64,000 nucleotides of DNA from Palsa-504 sp963767565 (GTDB taxonomy: Bacteria > Actinomycetota > Actinomycetes > Streptosporangiales > Streptosporangiaceae), in NCBI GenBank assembly GCA_963767565.1, contig CAVYEG010000015.1:1-64000 (forward strand), in the 5' to 3' direction. A model generated the notes under the pieces. The model did not search any database, was not told the DNA's origin, and saw only the letters and a program-made list of their open reading frames with translations. The position numbers and the translations under genes are program-made. Below are positions 1 to 7,218 of the stretch, in pieces (position 1 is the first letter of the stretch; every line of letters begins with the position of its first letter).

Positions 1-258
1 CTGGTCGTGGAGAAACCTCGCCGCTGTCATGTCCGGCAGCGTGGCGGCGTCATCGAGATCGAGTCCGGCGCAGAAGCCGCGGCCCGCACCGCTCAACACG
101 AGCACACGCGCGCCGTCGTCAGCACCGATGGCAGCCGCCAGCTGCTCGAGCTCGCCGAACATCGAGAAGGTCAGCGCATTGAGCCGGTCCGGCCGGTTCA
201 GCGTAGCCACCACAATCCCCGCCCGGGGCCGGTCAACCACAAGCGTTCCGCTAGTCAT
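1..258 (-). CDS. Enoyl-CoA hydratase/isomerase family protein, N-terminal part (cut by window edge)
   Basis: The 86 codons present give the N-terminus of a crotonase-fold enzyme, which normally hydrates or isomerises acyl-CoA thioesters in the cytoplasm. The early segment ATLNRPDRLNAL is the typical first strand of the family, and GAGRGFCAGLDL is the oxyanion-hole region, where backbone amides hold the thioester carbonyl. The ATG at 258 has a GGAGA ribosome site about 6 bases upstream on the minus strand. The rest of the gene lies to the left of base 1, so the catalytic Glu residues cannot be checked. The family call is firm; the substrate is not known. Confidence 0.85.
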   Translation of the reverse strand, partial: MTSGTLVVDRPRAGIVVATLNRPDRLNALTFSMFGELEQLAAAIGADDGARVLVLSGAGRGFCAGLDLDDAATLPDMTAARFLHDQ

Positions 259-451
259 GGACATCTCCTACCGTGTCAGCACCTGCAGGATCGTCGGAAG
301 AATATTGCGGGCAACGCGCCCCTCGCAGGTCGGAATACCTTAATTTCTTGACATTGACCACAGTAAGGCTTAGAGGTGGGCGGTGCGGAGCTCCGCTATG
401 TCCATCTAGGCCGGCACGGCGCTTACGGCGCAGCGGTCTCATGCCCCTTGC

Positions 452-560
452 TTACGTCCGCCGGGTCGGGCAGGTGGCGGTCGGTCCGATGCCGGCCCAC
501 ACCTGGCGGCCCGTGTACTGCGGGTTCCGCACGATCATGGTGACGTGCCCAGCGTCCATC
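452..560 (-). pseudogene. Large serine recombinase fragment
   Basis: A short reading frame ending at 452 contains MIVRNPQYTGRQVW, which resembles the segment ILRNPRYTGRQVW common in the recombinase domain of large serine integrases. Nothing else of the enzyme is present: there is no catalytic resolvase domain and no zinc ribbon. The fragment abuts a relaxase remnant in a different frame, so it looks like a deletion junction between two mobile-element genes. The identification rests on this one motif. Confidence 0.4.
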
Positions 561-1075
561 CCGCGCCACCCGTGCGGCGCGGGTTCCGAAGTTCGACGCC
601 TGCGCCAGCCGCGCCAGCTCTGGCTGGGATGGCGTGCGGCCGTATTGCTGCTCGAACCGCGCCGCGCGGGCACGCAGGTCGGCGGTAACGACCTCGCGGA
701 CCAGGCCCGACCAGTACCGGTCACCGTCCCGGTCACCGGCCTGGCAGCCCAGCCGGGCGTTCTCCCCAGCGAGCCGTGGAAGATCGAGAACGACTTCGAC
801 AGCGAAAGCGTCAGGTCGTAGAACAGCGGGCTCTGCCGGGCCCGGCGGGTGGCTTCGAGGTGCAGCTCGCGGCGGCGTTCGGCCGTGGTGTGGGGCTCGC
901 CGGCCAGCAACTGGGCATACAGGTCCGCGGCCTTGCGGGCGCCGCCCGGTGCGCGGCCCAGCTGAGTGCCGTCGGGAGCCCTGCGCTCGCCGAACAGAAG
1001 GTCACACCGCGCGCGGTCAACAATCTGACCCGGACGCAGACCCAGGGCCCCGGCCCCGGCCCCACCACCGGTAAC
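560..1075 (-). pseudogene. MobF-type conjugative relaxase fragment, frameshifted
   Basis: Minus-strand translation gives an actinobacterial TrwC/MobF relaxase core: GLRPGQIVD near 1040, then RRRELHLEATRRARQSP, then LTLSLSKSFSIFHGSLG. Relaxases of this type nick oriT and lead the strand during conjugation. After HGSLG (about 775) the frame breaks. One extra G in a run of four G would continue as ENARLG and lead to a segment RFEQQYGRTPSQPELARLAQ that also fits the family. The start, the catalytic tyrosines and the helicase part are missing. This is a dead remnant of a conjugative element lying outside the tRNA-bounded island further right. Confidence 0.6.
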
Positions 1076-1149
1076 CCCCGCCCGCCGTAGCGGCGGAACT
1101 GCCCATGGTCAGCGGATGGTGCATGGGTGTGGGCTCGGGGCGCGCGGAC

Positions 1150-1172
1150 TGATCACCCTTCAAGGGTGATCA
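1150..1172. promoter_or_regulatory. Perfect 23-bp palindrome upstream of fic
   Basis: The half-site TGATCACCCTT (1150-1160) is followed by one base and its exact reverse complement (1162-1172). A one-base centre is too short for a good RNA hairpin, so a dimeric repressor operator is more likely than a terminator. It lies between the relaxase remnant and the Fic gene, about 95 bases before the Fic start. No regulator gene is adjacent. Confidence 0.5.
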
Positions 1173-1228
1173 GAACGGCCGATCAAGATCAGAAACGTGC
1201 TCATTAAGAGCATACGAAACGGTCCTTA

Positions 1229-1253
1229 TTTAGGTTTGTATGATAAGCCTAAA
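1229..1253. promoter_or_regulatory. 25-bp inverted repeat, upstream copy of the fic-flanking pair
   Basis: The sequence has arms TTTAGGTTT and AAGCCTAAA separated by 7 bases. It ends 12 bases before the Fic start codon, so a protein bound here would block translation initiation or transcription. The same layout, with the same arm and spacer lengths, recurs just after the Fic stop codon at 2541-2565. This suggests autoregulation by the Fic protein, which has a C-terminal DNA-binding-like region. Confidence 0.55.
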
Positions 1254-1265
1254 CAAGGAGTAGTG

Positions 1266-2537
1266 ATGTCTAGGGTTATTCATCGCCACTGGCCAGGCAA
1301 TCCAGAGGCTCCGTCGCGGCGCGGGCGAGTTACCTGCGACTACGATACCTATTGTCCCGACCTGCTTACTGACAGGCACTTCACGCTTGAGGGCGACGTG
1401 GCTGCGGACGTGGCAGATGCTGAGATCGCCGTCGCTAGGCTAAACGCACAGGCGTCTGCACTGGCGGACACCGAGGCCTTGGCGCGGCTCCTCCTCCGCG
1501 CCGAATCTGTCGCGTCGTCCCGGATCGAAGGGCTTGAGGTCGGCGCCAGGCGTCTACTCCGCGTAGAGGCTGCGAGGCGACTTGGCAAACCGACCCGCGA
1601 CGTCACCGCTGCCGAAGTTCTGCGCAACATCGACGCTATGAGCGCGGCCATCGATGAGATCGAGCCAGGGGACCAAATCACCGTCGATACACTCCTGGCC
1701 TTCCACCGACGCCTGCTCGAGAACACCCGGCAGTCCAGATACGCCGGCAAGCTGCGGGAGAAACAAAACTGGATCGGAGGCAGCGAGTACAACCCGTGCT
1801 CCGCGGTCTTCGTACCGCCCCCACATGAACTGATACCTGAGCTGATAGAAGACCTCTGCGCGTTCTGCAACACAGAATCATTGCCGACAGTCGCCCAAGC
1901 CGCCATCGCGCATGCCCAGTTTGAGACCATTCACCCCTTTGCCGACGGCAATGGCAGGACTGGCCGCGCGCTCATCCAGCTCGTACTCCGGCGCCGTGGT
2001 CTAGCCACACGAGTACTGCCGCCCATCTCATTGGTCCTCGCGACGTGGGCTAAGGATTACGTCGACGGTCTCACCGCAACCCGCTATCGCGGACCGGCAA
2101 CGGGCAAGGACGCCCAGGCTGGTCTAAACCTATGGGTCGGGAGGTTTTCCGGCGCCTGCCAGCGCGCAGTTCGCGACGCGGCCTCCTTTGAAGACCGCAT
2201 GCGACAAATTCAGGAGGAATGGCGTATTCGGCTGGGGCGCGTCCGCTCGAAGTCCGCTACCGACCTTCTTATCAACTCGCTTCCCGGAGTACCGGTCCTC
2301 ACGGTCGCAGGAGCCGCCGCGCTGATCGGCCGCAGCTATCCGCAGACCAACGTCGCCATCGAGCGCCTCCTAGCCGCCAAGATCCTGACCCAGGTCACGG
2401 TAGGCCGTAGGAACCGCGCCTTCGAAGCCCGGGAGATCATCAACGCGTTTACCGACCTCGAACGCGAGCTCGCCAGCCCTGACGGAGACACCCTCACTTC
2501 AGAGGTCGCGCGACCTTTACCGCCCCGGAGACCCTGA
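1266..2537 (+). CDS. Fic/DOC family protein with N-terminal inhibitory motif and C-terminal winged-helix-like region
   Basis: Fic proteins usually transfer AMP or another nucleotide moiety from a nucleotide to a hydroxyl side chain of a target protein. The core motif HPFADGNGRTGR is at residues about 223-234, with the catalytic His and the phosphate-binding GNGR intact. An N-terminal inhibitory motif of the S-x-x-x-E-G type (SSRIEG) is at about 84-89, so this is an autoinhibited class II Fic. The last 120 residues look like a winged-helix region (AAALIGRSYPQTNVAIERLL). I chose the ATG at 1266 because AAGGAG sits 6 bases upstream; an upstream in-frame start at 1197 has no such site. The gene is alone between two inverted repeats. 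Its target is unknown. Confidence 0.85.
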   Translation: MSRVIHRHWPGNPEAPSRRGRVTCDYDTYCPDLLTDRHFTLEGDVAADVADAEIAVARLNAQASALADTEALARLLLRAESVASSRIEGLEVGARRLLRVEAARRLGKPTRDVTAAEVLRNIDAMSAAIDEIEPGDQITVDTLLAFHRRLLENTRQSRYAGKLREKQNWIGGSEYNPCSAVFVPPPHELIPELIEDLCAFCNTESLPTVAQAAIAHAQFETIHPFADGNGRTGRALIQLVLRRRGLATRVLPPISLVLATWAKDYVDGLTATRYRGPATGKDAQAGLNLWVGRFSGACQRAVRDAASFEDRMRQIQEEWRIRLGRVRSKSATDLLINSLPGVPVLTVAGAAALIGRSYPQTNVAIERLLAAKILTQVTVGRRNRAFEAREIINAFTDLERELASPDGDTLTSEVARPLPPRRP

Positions 2538-2540
2538 ATT

Positions 2541-2565
2541 TTTAGGCTTACGCGGTAAGCCTAAA
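2541..2565. promoter_or_regulatory. 25-bp inverted repeat, downstream copy of the fic-flanking pair
   Basis: Arms TTTAGGCTTAC and GTAAGCCTAAA flank GCG, 3 bases after the Fic stop. Nine of the outer bases on each side match the upstream copy at 1229-1253. A further half-site TTTAGG follows at 2581. It could double as a terminator stem, but the loop of 3 bases and the shared layout with the upstream copy favour a protein-binding site. Confidence 0.5.
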
Positions 2566-3513
2566 TAAGACATAGCCCTGTTTAGGATTAGGATCCGTGC
2601 CTGCGCCGACATGCGCCCGCAGCTTGGTCCAACGAAGCAGCAAAGTCTAATGCCGATCACCGTGGGGCATCGGTGCCCGGATCGGCACCAGGACATCAGC
2701 CTGTGCCGCTCAATAAGTACCGTCATGGCCCTGACCTGCAGTGTCCAGCCATTCCCTGCCTACGCACCGGTCGACGTGGCTCTGGATTCCATAACGCGTA
2801 TGACGGAGGGCAGGCCTAGGCTGGCTCTCGAGACCATCGACCGCCCGGCGTAAACAGACTCCGTTAACGCTGATGCTTTGGCAGCCATGCTCCGCCTCCA
2901 AAGCGAGCATGACTGGCTGGAGATACGGCAGCGACTCATCACTTCCAGGGCCAGTCCTATGTCTTGGTCTATGTGGTACCCCATCCTAGAGACTGCTGCA
3001 TATGCGAACTCGATGGCGCATACCTGGACGGGAAGAGCCAGGCCATAGTTTTCCGGGCCCGGCGAGGCTTTCGCTTGACACCGCACTCGGAGTGAGCGCT
3101 GGAATCAGACTGACATCGACTCGATCGTGCACCAGCTCAGTGCTACCGCCGATCGCGGCCGCGATCGACAGGCCGGGGCCCTGAAGTTCCCGCTCGGCGT
3201 ACCCGCGCAGCTCGGCGGGTCCGGTCTGTGGTTGGCTCTGGCGATGGTCCTCGAGTACCTATGTATCGACGACCCTATGATCACCCCGGCTGCGGCGCAG
3301 CAATTCCTTCGTGACTGGCACCATGCCTAAGCGCCGGTCGAGGTGTTCGGCGCCCCGCCGGCGGCCGGGCAGCACTTGTAGTAGCGGGCGGCGCGGCAGT
3401 CGCCAGAGTGGTCGAAGTTGAGCGCCGCTGCGGCATACACGCCTGCTCATGGCCGGGAGCCCGTAGATACTGGATTAGTTACTTAACTATTGGACAAGGG
3501 TTCGAAAAAATTT
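2566..3513. other. Region without a recognisable gene; probable decayed coding sequence
   Basis: No open frame here resembles a family I know. On the plus strand, in three different frames, there are short protein-like stretches: MLRLQSEHDWLEIRQRL near 2890-2940, CELDGAYLDGKSQAIVF near 3007-3055, and an ORF at 3127-3330. On the minus strand a stretch FDHSGDCRAARYYKCCPAA lies near 3370-3410. They read like pieces of genes broken by indels, but I cannot name them. The stretch lies just left of the tRNA-Ala-derived repeat at 3514. Confidence 0.3.
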
Positions 3514-3557
3514 GTGGAGCTAAGGGGATTCGAACCGACCTTCTGCATGCCATGTAG
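3514..3557 (-). repeat. Degenerate copy of the tRNA-Ala 3' end (candidate att site)
   Basis: This stretch matches the 3' half of the tRNA-Ala gene at 11531-11603 in the same orientation, from GTGGAGCTAAGGGG through the anticodon-stem sequence CTGCATGCCATG. It lacks CCT in the T-arm and has TAG where the real gene has CAG. It is not a functional tRNA because the 5' half is absent. Integrases that use tRNA genes duplicate the 3' end at the far side of the inserted element, so this is read as the outer attachment site of the island. Confidence 0.65.
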
Positions 3558-3659
3558 AACGGGTGCGTCGCAGGACGTCGCCCAGAGTCGCCCTGTGCGC
3601 CGCCGACCTGCAAGGATGTGACTCGTGAGTCGGACGGCGTCGCAGGGAGTCTGACCATG

Positions 3660-3682
3660 TTGGCTCCCAGTTTGGCTCCCAG
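3660..3682. repeat. Paired 11-bp direct repeats, candidate integrase arm sites (left)
   Basis: TTGGCTCCCAG occurs at 3660-3670 and again at 3672-3682, a spacing of 12 bases. An equivalent pair with the same spacing lies at 11467-11489 next to the intact tRNA-Ala. Both pairs lie near and inside the two tRNA-derived ends. Tyrosine integrases bind short repeated arm sites, so this is a reasonable but untested reading. Confidence 0.4.
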
Positions 3683-3766
3683 AAAATTCGTTAGCATTGC
3701 TAATGTTCGATCGTTCGAACGGAGCTACGTTGGCGGTCATTCCGGCGGCCGCCCTACGGCGCAGAC

Positions 3767-4153
3767 TCAGTCCTCGATGCTGCCCAGCCACCACACCACA
3801 GGCTGCTCACCCAGACCCGCTGGGGGATCCGCCGCCAGCGCGGCCAGGGCCTTGCGGAGCTTGTTCAAGCCCGGCCTGGTTCGCGGGAACCGGGCATGGT
3901 GGCAGTACACGACGCCGACATGGTGAGGTACCAGCGCGATCGCGACGCTGAAGGTACTGACGTCCTCGGTGAGGATCACCCGGCCCTCGGCGGCCGCCGT
4001 CTCGAGCACGCGCTTGTCGTCGGCGCCGCGCAACTCGGGCCGGTGCATATTCAAGGCGACCGCGTCGACGCCGTCGGCGGTGAGGTCATCAGCGAGCCAG
4101 CCCGGATAATGCTCATCGAGCAGGAACCGGATCGGCGGATGCTCAGACGGCAT
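3767..4153 (-). CDS. DUF5615 PIN-like protein, probable toxin of a toxin-antitoxin pair
   Basis: The 128-residue protein begins with FLLDEHYPGWLADDL, the DE-containing opening typical of DUF5615 PIN-like proteins. A second acidic cluster (LTEDVSTFSVA) sits near residue 60. PIN-fold proteins coordinate metal with such acidic residues and often cut RNA. The start overlaps the end of the upstream DNA-binding partner by 11 bases, the usual toxin-second arrangement. It is the first coding module inside the left end of the tRNA-Ala island, where toxin-antitoxin modules commonly stabilise mobile DNA. RNase activity is inferred from the fold only. Confidence 0.7.
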   Translation of the reverse strand: MPSEHPPIRFLLDEHYPGWLADDLTADGVDAVALNMHRPELRGADDKRVLETAAAEGRVILTEDVSTFSVAIALVPHHVGVVYCHHARFPRTRPGLNKLRKALAALAADPPAGLGEQPVVWWLGSIED

Positions 4154-4565
4154 CTAGGGCTTGGCGGCGTTCCCACGCATGCAGCGCCTCATCCTGGCTG
4201 ACGTGGTGCCGACTTATCAGATCATCGATCTCATCCCGGTAATCGGCCCAGTACGCCAGCGCGGTCTCCACGTCCGCGGCCGACAAGCCCACAGCGTCGG
4301 CCACCGCGGCAGCGGTGCGTTCGTCCTTATCGTGCTGCTGCCAGGCTTCGGCGACGGTCCACACCTGCGGTCCGACCGCCAGGGCCGCGCGCCGCTCGCC
4401 GCTGACCGTCGGGACGAACACGACGCCCGGATGGGCCTGCATGCGCAGCCACTCCCGTACCGCTCCCACTACGACGCTGGACTTCTTGGCGCCGGCCTGA
4501 TGGGCATAGTCAGCCAGGAGCTTGTCGACCGCGTCAGGGAAGCGCACGTTGGTTGGAGCTACCAT
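4143..4565 (-). CDS. Antitoxin-like protein, N-terminal ribbon-helix-helix region and C-terminal DUF433-like region
   Basis: The first 45 residues (VRFPDAVDKLLADYA, then KKSSVVVGAVREWL) fit a ribbon-helix-helix DNA-binding unit. Residues about 60-115 (VWTVAEAWQQHDKDERTAAAVADAVG, shortened here to its start and end) resemble the DUF433/VapB-like region often paired with PIN-like toxins. The gene precedes and overlaps the toxin gene. Its ATG is 7 bases downstream of a good -10 box, with no ribosome site between, so the transcript is probably leaderless. A small palindrome overlaps that -10 box, which fits autorepression by the antitoxin. Confidence 0.65.
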   Translation of the reverse strand: MVAPTNVRFPDAVDKLLADYAHQAGAKKSSVVVGAVREWLRMQAHPGVVFVPTVSGERRAALAVGPQVWTVAEAWQQHDKDERTAAAVADAVGLSAADVETALAYWADYRDEIDDLISRHHVSQDEALHAWERRQALDAV

Positions 4566-4568
4566 GTA

Positions 4569-4579
4569 CTACATTGTAG
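4569..4579 (-). promoter_or_regulatory. -10 box and overlapping palindrome of the DUF5615 toxin-antitoxin module
   Basis: On the minus strand TACAAT (4578-4573) is followed by 7 bases and then the antitoxin ATG, so transcription would start at or next to the start codon. The 11-bp palindrome CTACAATGTAG covers the box and is a natural autorepression site. No clear -35 was seen. Confidence 0.45.
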
Positions 4580-5262
4580 CATCGTGTAGGAGGAGCTCCC
4601 GAACCACCTCAGCTGATGAGGGCGGCTCGAAGGGTCGCGAGACCGATGAGGCTGCTTTCGGGCTCGGGGCGGATATCGTCGCCAACGAGCCACCGAAAAC
4701 GCGTATCCGTACCGAGCCGCGACACCCGCTCATGCGTGAATAGCGGGCGTTGGCTCCTCGCATACTTATGCGCTGGCCTGTATTTCCCTGACGAAGGTGG
4801 CGCTCATCAATCCATCCCTCTAAATTTAAGTCGCGGGGCCCGCCTAACGCCGAATCCGGGACGACGATCTTGGCAATGGCGGCCGAGCCATTACTTCAGA
4901 GTTAGCCGCTCAGTCTCACTGGCTGTCAATAGCAATTGGCGGCATCAGTGAGAAAAGCCATTCATACTGCTCTGGCGGCCAACGTCAGGCACGATGTCGG
5001 TGTGGCACCAGGACCCTCGCGTAGCGGCGAACGGCACGGAAGTCGCGGGGCGCGAGGCGATCAGACTTGTATAGCTGGTGGTTGGCAGCGGGCCGGTGCA
5101 GGACGAGTTATATTCGCATCGTAAACTGCGATCTGTCGGCCAGCGATACTGCCAGGCGTCCACCTATACCTGTCAGCCGAACGAGAACTGATCTTCGAAT
5201 CAAACCCTGCCTGGTCTGCAACAAGAGGCGGGACGACATCAGCAAAGGGGTGTCACGATATG
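4580..5262. other. No recognisable gene
   Basis: This 680-base stretch contains only short frames with no family signature, and it is more AT-rich than the surrounding core genome. It fills the island between the first toxin-antitoxin pair and the IS4-like element. I see no RNA gene or clear hairpin in it. Confidence 0.5.
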
Positions 5263-5270
5263 GCCCTGAC

Positions 5271-6861
5271 CCAATGCCGCTTAGCTTGTTTTAGGTAATG
5301 CCGCGGTGCGGGTGTTATCCCTGGTTAGGACAGGGTTGACGAGTTTGATGGTCGCGGGGGCATCGTGGCGTGTGCCGTGCTGGCCGGGCTTCTTGACCCG
5401 GTAGGAGTTGTGCCGGGCTCGCTTGACGACGCGCGGGTAGCTGCGTTCGCGTTTCTCGTTGAGCTTCCGCGGGTCGGCGATGCAGGCCATGACGCGGTCG
5501 AGGAGCCGTTGTCGCTGGTCAGGGGGGGAAAGCCGGGTCATCGGCCCGGCGGATGATGCGGATGGCCCGCTTGAACTTCACCCGGTCGGGGTCGATGCCG
5601 GCGTTCGTGGCGGCGGTGCAGATCAGGGCGGTGACCGCATAATGGGTGAGGAAGTAGCCCCAGATCTCCTGCTTGACCATGTCCGGGGACTGCGAGCGCA
5701 GGATCTTTCCCGGGCCGCGCAGGAACGTCTTGACCTGCTTGTTCCCGGTTTCATGTTCCCAGCGTTCGTGGTACGCGGCCGCCAGGACCGGGGCGGGCGC
5801 GTCCGTCCATGTCGTGATGGTGGTGATCAGGGCGATGACCTCGTCTTTCCCGTCGCCGTCGCGATCGGGGACCATGTATTCGACCACCCGGACGCGGCGG
5901 GCTTTGCCTGGGTCCAGGTCCTCGCCGGCCCGGGCCGCGTCGATGAGCTGCTGCCTTGCACCGCCCCTGATCTTGGGATTGACCAGCACGGATGTGTAGG
6001 AGCCGTCACGGTGGAACTCCAGCGGCTGCAGGGTCAGGTCCGCCTTGACCCGCCACAGCAGCGCGGCCCCGGTGCCCGCGGCCGTGCACCAGTCCTGCCA
6101 GTTATAGAAGTTCCGGTCCGCGATCAGCAGCCAGTCCTCTTCCAGCCGCGGGTACAGCTCCCGCGCCAGCGACTGCTCGCCGCTGCCTTTGGAGACGCAC
6201 GGCCCGATCGCCGCCAGCACCGGAGCGTGCGACGCGCACTCGCCGATCGTCACGGCCCTGGCCTTGGGAAACGCCGCCGGGGTGCCGTCCTTCCCGGCAC
6301 CGGGGTACCCGAACTCCGCCGCGTTCGCCTTCGTGCCGGGCACGTCCCATTCCAGGCCGTCGATGCTCATCTTCCGCCATGGCCCGAGGAACGCGCCTTC
6401 GGTCTCCAGCGTCGCGACCGGCCGCGCGACCTGCGCGAACGTCTCCTTCACCGGCTCGTGGCCGAGCCTTTGCCGGGCCTGGGTGATCCCGCCCGTGGTC
6501 ACGTCCGCCTGCGAGTCATCCCAGCAGCCCCAGCCCGCAAGCGTTTCCGTGATCCGGGTCCAGACCTCCTCATAATCCTCTTCGGCGAACAGGGCCAGGC
6601 CCATCACGAAATACACCATGACCTGCGGCGGGAGCTTGCCACCCCTCCGCTTCGCCGTCTTCCCCGTCACCTCGACGGCCTCGTCGACCGCATCGCGGGA
6701 CACCCAGGACGCCAGCACGCCCAGGGAGATCCAGTCGCTCAAACGGCCCCCGGCCACACCGCCAATCTGTGCCATGACCCGCGATCATGCCGGCAACCAG
6801 CCGAACCGTCCCGAGGGACACGCCAGGCAAACCAAGATCAACTTACGCTAAGCGGCATTGG
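5271..6861. mobile_element. IS4-family-like insertion sequence with 8-bp target duplication
   Basis: The 15-bp ends CCAATGCCGCTTAGC (5271-5285) and its reverse complement (6847-6861) are identical. The flanks carry the direct repeat GCCCTGAC at 5263-5270 and 6862-6869. The intact target duplication and perfect ends suggest a fairly recent insertion. The single transposase gene fills the element on the minus strand and its stop codon lies inside the left inverted repeat. The element is 1591 bp. Family assignment rests on the transposase motifs; the exact IS group cannot be told by eye. Confidence 0.8.
5281..6775 (-). pseudogene. IS4 family transposase, frameshifted in a C7 run
   Basis: The main frame (6775 to 5519) gives 418 residues with the IS4 N-terminal domain, a DDE catalytic core (MSIDGLEW; LIADRNFYNW) and the family YREK signature in YHERWEHETGNKQVKTF. 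It stops early after DPAFPP. The adjacent frame (5541 to 5281) continues with PDQRQRLLDRVM and a basic C-terminus. The two join if one C is removed from the run of seven C on the coding strand near 5530. This may be a real inactivating slip, a slippage-controlled product or a base-calling error. The full product would be about 497 residues. Confidence 0.75.
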
Positions 6862-7218
6862 GCCCTGACCGGACTGGAGACATCTGTCGTGGCAGTCGTC
6901 GCAGGTGCGATCATTGGTTTCGTGCCGAGCTATCTGATGGATGTATGCCGTGAGAGGTCATTGATGCGAAGCCGCTGGGACAACTCCTTGTTCGAGCTAT
7001 GCTCCGATTTCGCGTCGACAGCCCGAGGAGTGCAGGAGCTATGCCTACGTCATGCGGGCAACGAGACGGAGGCCCGTTTGTCCGACGCCATCGACGAGGA
7101 GCATCGGAGGCTGCGCGTTCTCTCCGAACGTCTTCGTCTATTGGGCGACCTTGAACTGCAACTCGCAGTCAGATTGATCGTCAGACCCGAATCCGCGAGT
7201 AGGTCGGTGACACGGCGG
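6862..7218 (+). pseudogene. Fragment of a small membrane-anchored protein, disrupted by insertion sequences (5' part)
   Basis: Between the two insertion sequences, one plus-strand frame has an N-terminal hydrophobic segment (VVAVVAGAIIGFVPSYLM) and then a helical region rich in charged residues (ERLRLLGDLELQLAVRL). This architecture is common in short actinobacterial proteins with one membrane anchor and a cytoplasmic helical bundle. Its start falls in or next to the IS4-like element and its end is cut by the IS1380-like element. A plausible 3' part lies at 8915-9161. Function unknown. Confidence 0.4.

Noticed and set aside
351..380. TTGACA as a promoter in the gap after the enoyl-CoA hydratase start
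   Set aside because: No acceptable -10 box stands at the right distance and no plus-strand gene follows.
3514..3557. A second tRNA-Ala gene
   Set aside because: Only the 3' half is present, the T-arm lacks three bases and there is no acceptor 5' strand, so it is an attachment-site relic.
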